A stretch of 16,070 nt of DNA from Verrucomicrobiota bacterium (GTDB taxonomy: Bacteria; Verrucomicrobiota; Verrucomicrobiia; Limisphaerales; UBA9464): contig JAPLUH010000526.1 of NCBI GenBank assembly GCA_026397675.1, positions 1-16,070 of the forward strand. Reading direction: 5' to 3'. Each line of letters begins with the position of its first letter. Within the stretch, counting starts at the first letter, position 1. Below are positions 7,903 through 14,793 of the stretch, in pieces. The notes under the pieces are model-generated. The model was not told the origin of the DNA, searched no databases, and worked only from the letters and a program-made list of their open reading frames with translations. Position numbers and translations under genes: made by a program.

Positions 7903-7993
7903 GGAAGCGATCAAACCCTCCATCGCGCACAGCGCGAAAGCCGATCCTCCCCCCGAGCTTCCCTGCGAGCACCGGCGCGGTTTCGCGGAGCCC
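7903..7993. repeat. 92-bp direct repeat with hairpins, copy B
   Basis: This is the second unit, in the same orientation, 132 bp after the start of copy A, ending 3 bp before the exbD stop codon. Its first hairpin is TCGCGC-aca-GCGCGA (7923-7937), at the same place as the first hairpin of copy A but with different paired bases. A second hairpin, CGCG-gttt-CGCG, lies at 7976-7987. As minus-strand RNA it would form the start of the exbD 3' untranslated region. Confidence 0.65.
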
Positions 7994-7996
7994 ACT

Positions 7997-8422
7997 TCAC
8001 TTCCCACCGGCCGTACGGGTGAAGGCGCGGATGTTCTGAACCTTGGCCTGTTTGGCGAAGTCCATGACTTTGACCACGTCGCCCCAGTTGGCGTTTTCAT
8101 CAGCCCTCAGCACCACTTTGACCTTGGGGTCGGCCGCAACGGCATCCTTCAATTCATTAAGCAATTTGTCGGAGGTCACCGCTCGGGGGCCGACGTAGAA
8201 CTGGGGTGCGGCCGCGGCAATGGTCACCACCATGGGCGGTTTTTCGGCGCTGGCTCCGGCCTTCGGCGCTTCACGGGTTTCGGGCAAGGTCAGGGCCACC
8301 GAGGGGGTGTTCTTGAACCGCGTGGTCACCATCAAGAAAACCATCAGCACCACCAACACATCGATGAGCGAAATAATAATAATGGCCGGAGCGGCTTTGC
8401 GGCGTCGGGTCAGAAACTTCAT
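7997..8422 (-). CDS. exbD: ExbD/TolR-family biopolymer transport protein
   Basis: This 141-residue inner-membrane protein is the proton-conducting partner of ExbB in the TonB energising complex. A basic N-terminus (KFLTRRRKAAP) is followed by one membrane segment at about residues 13-33. Asp21, in the context SLIDVLVVLMVFLMV, matches the essential membrane aspartate of ExbD (Asp25 in E. coli). The rest is a periplasmic domain with the typical ExbD pattern: LTLPETREA, then a short Ala/Lys-rich linker, then a VVLRADENANWGDVVKVMDFAKQA segment like that of the family's periplasmic fold. The start codon overlaps the exbB stop (ATGA, 8419-8422), and AAGGGG lies 7 nt upstream of the ATG inside exbB, so translation is probably coupled. 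It is the last gene of the tonB-exbB-exbD cluster. Confidence 0.93.
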   Translation of the reverse strand: MKFLTRRRKAAPAIIIISLIDVLVVLMVFLMVTTRFKNTPSVALTLPETREAPKAGASAEKPPMVVTIAAAAPQFYVGPRAVTSDKLLNELKDAVAADPKVKVVLRADENANWGDVVKVMDFAKQAKVQNIRAFTRTAGGK

Positions 8423-9039
8423 GGACGCACCCCTTCAGCCCCAACTCCGCGCTCCCGCAAGTAATGGCGGCGCATCAGGGCATCACAAACACTCTCCAAC
8501 TCGAGCCCCAGCAGTTCGACGCGCTTATTGAATAGGCTCCAGGCGGCCAACGTAGGCATGGCCACCAGCAATCCGAGCACCGTCTTGTAGAGGGCGATCG
8601 ACATCCCTTTGGCAATGAACGCGTTGTCTGCCTGAAGGTTGCTCCCAAAATCCCCCAAGAGCGGAATAATGCCGTAGATAGTCCCGACCAATCCCAACAA
8701 CGGAGCAATGCCCACGATGATTTCCAGAATCACCAACCCACGTTCCAAATTGGCGATCTCCTGACGGGCGCGCACCTCGAGGGCAGCCACATTCTCCGCC
8801 TTGGGCCAGGGCAAATGGTCCAAGATTGAAAGAATGAGGCGGGCCATGGGCGACGGCTGTGCCTGGCAGGCTCCACGCAAACGCGCGACATCGCCATCAG
8901 CCAAAGCATCCATCAAGGGGCGTGGCAAGATGCGGTCTCGGCGCAACGACCAGAGCCGTTCCAGCACAACGGTCAAGGCCGTCACGGAAAGCCCGAGCAA
9001 GAGCCACACAAAGGGGCCGCCATCCAAAAATGATCGCAT
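8419..9039 (-). CDS. exbB: ExbB/TolQ/MotA-family proton channel protein
   Basis: This inner-membrane protein of 206 residues from the ATG at 9039 forms the stator-like channel with ExbD that powers TonB. A TTG at 9066 would add nine residues (MKISNTLEL); neither start has a clear Shine-Dalgarno, and I prefer the ATG because MRSFLDGGPFVWLLL is a normal ExbB beginning. Membrane segments are at about residues 10-30, 103-125 and 147-169. The cytoplasmic loop between segments 1 and 2 carries the family's charged residues. APLLGLVGTIYGI (121-133 in the TTG numbering) is the signature before segment 3, with its conserved threonine. Segment 3 reads MSIALYKTVLGLLVAMP; aligned by eye with E. coli ExbB, the position of Glu176 is isoleucine here. 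It lies between tonB and exbD and overlaps exbD by 4 nt. Confidence 0.9.
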   Translation of the reverse strand: MRSFLDGGPFVWLLLGLSVTALTVVLERLWSLRRDRILPRPLMDALADGDVARLRGACQAQPSPMARLILSILDHLPWPKAENVAALEVRARQEIANLERGLVILEIIVGIAPLLGLVGTIYGIIPLLGDFGSNLQADNAFIAKGMSIALYKTVLGLLVAMPTLAAWSLFNKRVELLGLELESVCDALMRRHYLRERGVGAEGVRP

Positions 9040-9085
9040 GAGTTCTAAGGTGTTTGAAATTTTCAAACCGACCGCAGAGCCGGTG

Positions 9086-10177
9086 TCAGTAGTAGTGAAA
9101 AGTGAAAGTAATCTCGCGAGGATCCAACGCCTGGGCTTTCAACACGCTGGGCCAGCGCCCAAACGGCGATGCCCCCATGACCGCCGCCTCGCAGGTGAAA
9201 CTGAGCGTCTCACCGACAGTTGCCTCGGCGGTAGTCATCTGAGAAATAGTACCATCGCCGTGCAGACGAAATTTAAGAACCACCTTGCCGGTGCGCTCCA
9301 AGGCGTAATGCCGCTCCTCCAATAGCGCCCACCAGCGCTCCTGCACGGCGGCAATCATTCGGAGGTCGTACTCACCGAAGGGAGTGCTCTTGACGTCGAA
9401 AGACGGCGAGATGCTGAACCGACTGGATCCCCCTGGCTGAAGCATTTTCTCCCCGCGGATGATGCCCTTTTGTTCCATGGCCTGCGCCAAACGCTTGATG
9501 GGCTTGCGCCTCGGAGCGCCAGACTCCTGGGCTTCAACGGGCTTGCGCTCTTCCTGAGGTCGCTCGGTCGCGGCCTTGGGTTCCACCTTGGCCAATTGGG
9601 TTTCGCCTGGATTCTGGACCCCTCCCAAGGGCTCAGCCTTTTGGGAGTCTTTCTTCTCTTGGCGGACCGCTGTCTCCGGAGTCGCTGGTGCTTCTTCTTC
9701 CTTTGGTTGGGCCTGGGGCGGGGTCGGTGACGGTTTGGCCGTGTCGAAGGTCTTGGGCATCGTCTTCTGGGTGCCTGTGATCTCCGGATCCTTCAGCGCC
9801 TTTTGCGACGGAATGGCCTGACCGGACACCGCATTGGCTGCCGAGTAAAACTTGGCGTCCTTCGGCGGATCCTTCACCGCCAACGCGGGATCGACTTCGA
9901 TGAAGTTCAGAGGCACCTCTTGCCACGCAGGATCCTGTGCAGGATCCACCGATTTCACGGGCATTGGCGCGACGGGTTGAACCAGATTCTTGACCCAATC
10001 TGGGGCCTGGTCGGGGGCCTTGCGAACCCACACCGCGGCACCTGTCCACAGCAGGAAGACAAGAAGATGCACGGCGACCGCGACCACCGCCGCCCACGCA
10101 AGCGGGCGGAGATCCGGCCGTCGCCAGGGAGCAGTGGCTACCATATCCATCATCGCGTTGGGCCAAAACTGGCGCAC
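9086..10177 (-). CDS. tonB: TonB-like energy transducer
   Basis: This 363-residue protein has the TonB plan: a short cytoplasmic N-terminus, one membrane anchor (about 27-51), a long Pro/Lys/Glu/Gln-rich periplasmic spacer (about 55-250) and a C-terminal domain (about 260-363). His37 lies inside the anchor, as His20 does in E. coli TonB. The C-terminal part has the TonB_C style VVLKFRLHGDGTISQMTTAEAT and ends in ITFTFHYY. TonB carries energy from ExbB-ExbD to outer-membrane receptors. The start is a GTG with GAGG 5 nt upstream; ATGs at 10153, 10150 and 10144 are alternatives that would keep the anchor. It is the first gene of the tonB-exbB-exbD cluster, 46 nt before exbB (19 nt if exbB uses TTG). 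No TonB-dependent receptor is in the window, so the cargo is unknown. The C-terminal domain is diverged, hence moderate certainty for the family name. Confidence 0.82.
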   Translation of the reverse strand: MRQFWPNAMMDMVATAPWRRPDLRPLAWAAVVAVAVHLLVFLLWTGAAVWVRKAPDQAPDWVKNLVQPVAPMPVKSVDPAQDPAWQEVPLNFIEVDPALAVKDPPKDAKFYSAANAVSGQAIPSQKALKDPEITGTQKTMPKTFDTAKPSPTPPQAQPKEEEAPATPETAVRQEKKDSQKAEPLGGVQNPGETQLAKVEPKAATERPQEERKPVEAQESGAPRRKPIKRLAQAMEQKGIIRGEKMLQPGGSSRFSISPSFDVKSTPFGEYDLRMIAAVQERWWALLEERHYALERTGKVVLKFRLHGDGTISQMTTAEATVGETLSFTCEAAVMGASPFGRWPSVLKAQALDPREITFTFHYY

Positions 10178-10256
10178 GGTGGCCTCGGGGGCAACGGGAA
10201 GTTGGATGTGAGAGATTTAAGCCCTAATGAAAACAGGCTTGGCTGCGACGTTCTCT

Positions 10257-11414
10257 TTAAGCTCGGCCCCACGGCGAAGCACTCCTGCCCTGAGCCAACA
10301 CCCGGAACCCCCGACCGAAGTGCTCAGGGTGAGTCAATGTCTGGAAGGCTCGGACGCGTTGAGTGCTCCAATCCGGGAGGCGGCCCGGACTCCGCTGAGT
10401 CGATTCGAGGACCCGCATGAGGAACCGGGATTGGCGTTCACGATACCAAGGCACCAATCCCTCACGCAGACCCGCCTCAGCGACAGCGCTGAAATCGACG
10501 TGGGCCGTCAAGTCCACCTCGCCCGGAAATGACAAGAGGTCGTCGAAAAACCGGTGACGGTGGTAGGCCCGCAGCGTTCCCGCCGATCGGCCGGGAGTTA
10601 GAAACTCCTCCGCCTCCAACCCGTAATCGAGGGTAATCAGACATCCAGCCTGCAGTGCGGCGGCGGCCCGAGCCCACCAGGCCACCGCAGATGGGCTTCG
10701 CTCACGCACAAACCCGTTGGGCAACACCGACTGTAGCTCTTCGGGCAAGTTCCACTCCAGCGGCGCGGGCGTCGGCAGTGCAATCCAGTCGAACCTCTCC
10801 TCTTTCCAACACACACCCTGCTCGACCCATCGCCGCTGGGTAGCGTTCCAGCACCAGCGTTCCAGCGGAAAGGCATCAAGCAGTTCATTGGAAAGAATTA
10901 CCCCGCGCACCTGGGCGGGCATCGCCTCGCTCCAGACCACGCGGTCACCGAAGCGAGCCAAACGCTCACGCTGCCAAGCCTGACGTGTCGCACTCGGCTC
11001 AACGATCCGGTAACAGAAGCGCTCACCCTCCTTGCCGGCTCCACGCATCAGCGCCTCCAGAATATCTTCCGCCCATCGGCCATCGTGTGCCCCCGCTTCG
11101 ACGATTTCTATAGGCCCGCTCGACAATCCCTCCGACGCGGCTACCTCGTGCTCAATCCAGTAAGCCATCAATTCGCCAAAGAGAGATCCCACTGAGACAC
11201 TGGTCGCAAAATCTCCACCCCGACCCACAATCCGAGGCGTGCGCTCGTAGTAACCGAGATCCGGCTCATAGAGAGCCATTCCCATGTAGCGAGCCAACGA
11301 AACAGCGCCCCCCCCGGTTTCGATCGCAGCCCGGATCCGCTCGACGAGGAGTGGAGAACAGTCCATCGAAGGATGGGTCATTCCTGGAGGCATTGGTTCA
11401 GACAACTCACTCAT
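10257..11414 (-). CDS. MidA/NDUFAF7-family SAM-dependent methyltransferase
   Basis: This 385-residue protein belongs to the family known as DUF185 or Methyltransf_28. The mitochondrial member NDUFAF7 methylates an arginine of complex I subunit NDUFS2; bacterial substrates are mostly not established. Family marks are ARYMGMALYEPDLGYY (41-56), GRGGDFATSVSVGSLFGELMA (65-85 region), the SAM-binding loop EAGAHDGRWAEDIL (106-119), SNELLDAFP (175-183), LDYG (262-265) and, near the C-terminus, GTLRAYHRHRF plus PGEVDLTAHVDFSAV. Length is typical. The ATG at 11414 overlaps the stop of the PhoD-like gene by 4 nt (ATGA), so translation is likely coupled; tonB starts 79 nt downstream. No complex I gene is present, so a role in NADH dehydrogenase assembly is possible but unsupported by neighbours. 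Confidence 0.9.
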   Translation of the reverse strand: MSELSEPMPPGMTHPSMDCSPLLVERIRAAIETGGGAVSLARYMGMALYEPDLGYYERTPRIVGRGGDFATSVSVGSLFGELMAYWIEHEVAASEGLSSGPIEIVEAGAHDGRWAEDILEALMRGAGKEGERFCYRIVEPSATRQAWQRERLARFGDRVVWSEAMPAQVRGVILSNELLDAFPLERWCWNATQRRWVEQGVCWKEERFDWIALPTPAPLEWNLPEELQSVLPNGFVRERSPSAVAWWARAAAALQAGCLITLDYGLEAEEFLTPGRSAGTLRAYHRHRFFDDLLSFPGEVDLTAHVDFSAVAEAGLREGLVPWYRERQSRFLMRVLESTQRSPGRLPDWSTQRVRAFQTLTHPEHFGRGFRVLAQGRSASPWGRA

Positions 11415-12961
11415 GCGCGGGCCGGTTCCAGATCAACACTCCACAAGCGCTGCCCATCTCGATTCATATGAGTCACGGTGGCCACCTGGGTTAGCGGGGC
11501 GATGCGAACAGACCCAAAAAATTGTTCCAAACTCCACGGACCCGAGACGGCCTGCCCCGGTTTTCGGGAAGAGAAACGAACCTGCGGCCCGAAGGTGTTG
11601 TCGAGGGTTCCAGGCCCGAAGGTGCCCGCATGAAGCGGGCCACTAACGAACTCCCAAAAGCCGTCGAATTCGGTGAACTGAGCCTGGGCAGGATCGTAAA
11701 AATGGGAGGCGCAGTAATGCACATCGGCCGTCAACCAAACCACGTTGCGGACTCGATGGTCCCGCAAATGGCGCAGCAGCGACGCGATCTCTAATTCACG
11801 ACCTAGAGGAACCCCGTCCCCATTGGCCCCATTTTCGAAAGCTTCGGCGCCATCCCGGACCAACAATCCGAGGGGCATATCAGAGCACACGAACTTCCAG
11901 GTGGCCGTGCTGGCTGCGATGGATTCCTTCAACCAATCCAGTTGGGTACGTCCCAGATAATCGGTTTCTGGCCCGGAGACGGGCTGACGGTTCGGGCTGT
12001 TGGGGCCCCGGTAAGAACGCAGGTCCAGGAAGAACACTTCGCAGAGAGGGCCACGGCGAATGCGTCGATAAATTTGTCGTTCCGGATGGTTCCGGATGGG
12101 CATGTACTCGAAGAACGCCTGTCGCGAACGGGTCGCGAGCAAGTTCACGTCGCGAACCCGATACCCGGCAGAAACGGGCAGTACCTCCCCGGGATACCAG
12201 TTGTTCAGCACCTCATGTTCATCCCATTGGGCAAACATCGGAACACGGGCATTGAAACGTCGGACATGGGCATCCAGCAGGTTGTAACGGTAGTTCCCGC
12301 GAAACTCGCCCAGTGTCTCAGCCACCTTCGATTTTTCTTCGGTCACCCGATTTTTCCAGAGAGTTCCATCCGGAAGCCGCATCTCGGCAGCCAGCAAATT
12401 GTCGGCGTAGATTGTGTCTCCGCTATGGACGAAGAACTGCGGATCCTGGGCCAGCATGGACTGGTAAGTGCGCATGCCACCCCGCCCCTCATCAATGCCA
12501 TAACCCTGACCGCAGGTGTCGCCCGACCAGACAAAATGCACTTCCGAGCCCGGAGCTGTGGTCGTACCGGCCGTCACCAGCGATCCAGCCTCCCAGTCAC
12601 CGGCCACCCCTTGCCGATCCTCGAAGCACACCCGGTAGAAGATACGACGACCCGTCGGGAGATCCCGAAGGAGTATTTTGGCGGTGTGATCCGACTCCGG
12701 ACCCGTGACCGGTCCCACCCGTCGTTGCCGGGCGCGGAACGACTCGTCCTCAGACCATTCTACGATCATACGGGCTGCCTGATCGCAACGGCTCCAGATG
12801 AGTGCCGATGTGGCCTCCACATCGCCACTGGCCACTCCATGGGTCACGAGCGGGCGTGCTCCCAAATGCACGGCCGGCAACGCGCCGATCATGGGCGCGG
12901 CCCAATGACCACCCACCGCGGCCAGAGCCGCACCAAACTGCCGCCGGGAGAGCGTTGCCAT
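11411..12961 (-). CDS. PhoD-like alkaline phosphatase/phosphodiesterase, Tat-exported
   Basis: From the ATG at 12961 this is a 516-residue exported metallophosphatase of the PhoD family, which hydrolyses phosphomonoesters and phosphodiesters outside the cytoplasm. Residues 1-30 look like a Tat signal: SRRQFG at 5-10, then a weakly hydrophobic Ala/Gly stretch. A PhoD N-terminal domain follows (HGVASGDVEATSALIWSR, about 41-58). Metal-site motifs are WSGDTCGQGYG (Asp148), HSGDTIYADN (Asp182, Tyr185), WDEHEVLNNW (246-255), FFLDLRSYRGPN and TADVHYCASHF (Asp413, His415). A TTG at 12997 would add 12 residues before the twin arginines; I prefer the ATG because it puts the Tat motif near the N-terminus. 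The gene starts 139 bp from divergent serA and overlaps the midA-like gene by 4 nt. No pho-box can be named with confidence. Family call is firm; the substrate is not. Confidence 0.92.
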   Translation of the reverse strand: MATLSRRQFGAALAAVGGHWAAPMIGALPAVHLGARPLVTHGVASGDVEATSALIWSRCDQAARMIVEWSEDESFRARQRRVGPVTGPESDHTAKILLRDLPTGRRIFYRVCFEDRQGVAGDWEAGSLVTAGTTTAPGSEVHFVWSGDTCGQGYGIDEGRGGMRTYQSMLAQDPQFFVHSGDTIYADNLLAAEMRLPDGTLWKNRVTEEKSKVAETLGEFRGNYRYNLLDAHVRRFNARVPMFAQWDEHEVLNNWYPGEVLPVSAGYRVRDVNLLATRSRQAFFEYMPIRNHPERQIYRRIRRGPLCEVFFLDLRSYRGPNSPNRQPVSGPETDYLGRTQLDWLKESIAASTATWKFVCSDMPLGLLVRDGAEAFENGANGDGVPLGRELEIASLLRHLRDHRVRNVVWLTADVHYCASHFYDPAQAQFTEFDGFWEFVSGPLHAGTFGPGTLDNTFGPQVRFSSRKPGQAVSGPWSLEQFFGSVRIAPLTQVATVTHMNRDGQRLWSVDLEPARA

Positions 12962-13060
12962 ATTCACGATTGGACGCCACCGCCACCTCCGGAGCAAGAG
13001 CCAGCCCTTCCCGAGCCTCCGATTTCACCCAAATGCATTCTACAGGACACCAACGGTGCG

Positions 13061-13089
13061 TTGACCTCCGCGGGCCCGGTTCATACCGT
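13061..13089 (+). promoter_or_regulatory. Possible sigma-70-type promoter for serA
   Basis: TTGACC (13061-13066), a 17-nt spacer and TACCGT (13084-13089) resemble -35 and -10 boxes; the -10 keeps only the most conserved T, A and T. Transcription would begin only a few bases before the ATG at 13101. This is weak evidence from spacing and partial consensus only. Confidence 0.3.
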
Positions 13090-13100
13090 CCCTGCGCTTT

Positions 13101-14705
13101 ATGCACGTTCTTGTTTGCGACCCCATCTCCCCGCGCGGCATCGCGTATTTCCAAGCACGCCCTGAATTCAAGGTGACCGTCCTGTCCAAGCGGCTGTCCG
13201 AGGCGGAATTGCTACCCTTGCTGGCCGACGTGGAGGCCCTTGTGGTTCGCTCCGAGACGAAGGTCACCCTGGCGGTGCTGGAAGCGGCCCCGAAACTCCG
13301 GGTCGTCGGGCGAGCTGGGGTGGGTGTCGACAACGTTGATGTCTCCGCCGCGACCCAACGGGGCGTCGTGGTGATGAACACCCCGGCCGGCAACACCGTC
13401 ACCACGGCCGAATTGACCTTCTTCATGCTGGGTGCCCTCGCCCGCAAGATCCCCGCCGCCCACGCCACCATGGCCGCAGGCAAGTGGGACCGTAAGGCGT
13501 TCCAGGGAATAGAGATTCACGGAAAGACCCTCGGCGTATTGGGCATGGGCCGCATTGGTTCGGAAGTCGCCAAACGGGCTCTCGCCTTCGGAATGCGAGT
13601 CATCGCCTACGACCCCTTCCTCACCGAAGCCCGTGCCCGCCAATTGGGAGTCGAACTCGTCGCTGACACCGATGCCATCTACCGCTCGTCGGATTTCATC
13701 ACCGTCCACATGCCGGTGACGCCGGACACGCGGGGCATGATCAACTCCGAATCGATCGCCAAGATGAAGCCCGGCGTGCGGATCGTGAACTGTGCCCGCG
13801 GCGAGATTGTCAACGAGCCGGACCTCATTGCCGGACTGGAATCTGGAAAGGTCGCTGGAGCGGCTCTGGATGTCTTTAGCTCTGAACCTCTCGCGGCGGA
13901 CCACAAGCTTCGGTCACTCCCCAATGTCGTCCTCACCCCGCATCTGGGAGCGAGCACCGAAGAAGCCCAAGAGAAGTGCGGTCTGGAAGTCGCCGAAATC
14001 ATCAGCGCCTTCCTGCTCACCGGCGAAGTTCGCAACGCGGTCAACCTCCCCGGAGTCGATGCCAAGGCCTTTGAACAAGTCCAACCCTATGTGGCGTTGG
14101 GCGAGAAGCTTGGCAGCCTCCTCAGCCAACTGGCCCCTCCGGGGGTAGACCGTTTGTATGTCACCTTCGGCGGAAAGGCTCAGGACCTCCCGGCGACCGA
14201 CCCGGTGACCCGCGCCATCCTCAAGGGGTACCTCAACGCCAGCGGCACCGGGCCGAAGGACATCAACAACATCAATGTGCGCTCCATTGCTTCCAACCTC
14301 GGCCTGACCGTCGAAGAAAAGAAGTCCGATGAGCCCGTCACCTTCAATGAGTGGCTGCATGTCCAGTTGTTCCACGGCAACACCAAAGTGGGCAGTGCTG
14401 GAGGCACTTTCTTCGGATCGTCCCAAAATCCCCGGATCGTCCGAGTCTCGAGCACACCGGTAGAAATACCCACCTCGGGCACCATGCTCCTGCTCAACAA
14501 CCAAGACCGGCCCGGCATGGTGGGCAAGCTCGGCAGCATCCTGGCCGATCACAACGTCAACATCGCCAGCATGAGCCTTGGTCGCGAGACCGAGGGTGGA
14601 CTCGCACTCACGGTGCTCGTGCTCGATAGCCGCCCGCCCAAGGCCTGCCTGGATCAGTTGGCGGCCGACCGGTCGATCTCCAACGTCCGCGTGGTGACCC
14701 TGTAA
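13101..14705 (+). CDS. serA: D-3-phosphoglycerate dehydrogenase
   Basis: This 534-residue cytoplasmic enzyme oxidises 3-phosphoglycerate to 3-phosphohydroxypyruvate with NAD, the first step of serine synthesis. Its length matches the long type with an extra allosteric substrate-binding (ASB) domain, as in Mycobacterium tuberculosis (about 528 residues), not the roughly 410-residue E. coli form. Residues 1-95 and 285-320 form the substrate domain. The NAD domain has GMGRIG (148-153). The catalytic residues are Arg233 in NCARGEI, Glu262 in SSEP and His281 in TPHLGAST. The ASB domain spans about 325-455. The C-terminal ACT domain begins near Met462 with LNNQDRPGMVGKLG, the usual serine-binding regulatory module. 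The ATG at 13101 has no Shine-Dalgarno, yet MHVLVCDP is the normal family start. It is divergent from the phoD-like gene and is followed by a strong terminator. Confidence 0.96.
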   Translation: MHVLVCDPISPRGIAYFQARPEFKVTVLSKRLSEAELLPLLADVEALVVRSETKVTLAVLEAAPKLRVVGRAGVGVDNVDVSAATQRGVVVMNTPAGNTVTTAELTFFMLGALARKIPAAHATMAAGKWDRKAFQGIEIHGKTLGVLGMGRIGSEVAKRALAFGMRVIAYDPFLTEARARQLGVELVADTDAIYRSSDFITVHMPVTPDTRGMINSESIAKMKPGVRIVNCARGEIVNEPDLIAGLESGKVAGAALDVFSSEPLAADHKLRSLPNVVLTPHLGASTEEAQEKCGLEVAEIISAFLLTGEVRNAVNLPGVDAKAFEQVQPYVALGEKLGSLLSQLAPPGVDRLYVTFGGKAQDLPATDPVTRAILKGYLNASGTGPKDINNINVRSIASNLGLTVEEKKSDEPVTFNEWLHVQLFHGNTKVGSAGGTFFGSSQNPRIVRVSSTPVEIPTSGTMLLLNNQDRPGMVGKLGSILADHNVNIASMSLGRETEGGLALTVLVLDSRPPKACLDQLAADRSISNVRVVTL

Positions 14706-14741
14706 ATTACTCTTCGGCCCAACGGCCTCTCTGAGACCCCT

Positions 14742-14780
14742 CGGCCCGTAGCGCGAAAACGCTGCGGGCCGTCGTCTTTT
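14742..14780 (+). terminator. Rho-independent terminator after serA
   Basis: A 12-bp stem, CGGCCCGTAGCG pairing with CGCTGCGGGCCG through one G-U pair, closes a CGAAAA loop (14742-14771) and is followed by TCGTCTTTT. It lies 37 nt after the serA stop and 23 bp before the oxidoreductase stop on the other strand. The hairpin could serve both convergent genes, but a T-run is present only on the serA side. Confidence 0.75.
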
Positions 14781-14793
14781 GGACACGACACCC

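Larger units (their letters stand above)
7495..7996. other. 502-bp intergenic region between trxB and exbD, no convincing gene
   Basis: This stretch lies upstream of trxB and downstream of exbD, both on the minus strand. Open frames cross it on both strands, but their translations are proline-, arginine- and serine-rich, match no family I recognise, and continue as antisense shadows of trxB or exbD. About 7500-7600 should hold the trxB promoter, though I cannot point to clear -35 and -10 boxes. The right half is filled by two diverged direct repeats, annotated separately. Confidence 0.6.

Noticed and set aside
7771..7993. A CRISPR array
   Set aside because: There are only two diverged units of about 92 bp. 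CRISPR repeats are shorter and near-identical, with several even spacers, and no cas gene is present.
7510..8100. Minus-strand open frame of 196 residues in the trxB-exbD gap
   Set aside because: Its first part is an alternative frame of exbD and the rest reads through the 92-bp repeats. No ribosome site or family match is seen.
7442..8464. Plus-strand open frame of 340 residues across trxB, the repeats and exbD
   Set aside because: It is antisense to the trxB start and to all of exbD. The rest is repeat-derived proline- and arginine-rich sequence with no coding character.
11942..13165. Plus-strand open frame of 407 residues
   Set aside because: It lies antisense to nearly all of the PhoD-like gene and runs into serA. 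High GC with few stop codons explains it, and its translation matches no family.
13914..14786. Minus-strand open frame of 290 residues opposite serA
   Set aside because: It is the antisense of the conserved NAD, ASB and ACT regions of serA and passes through the terminator hairpin.
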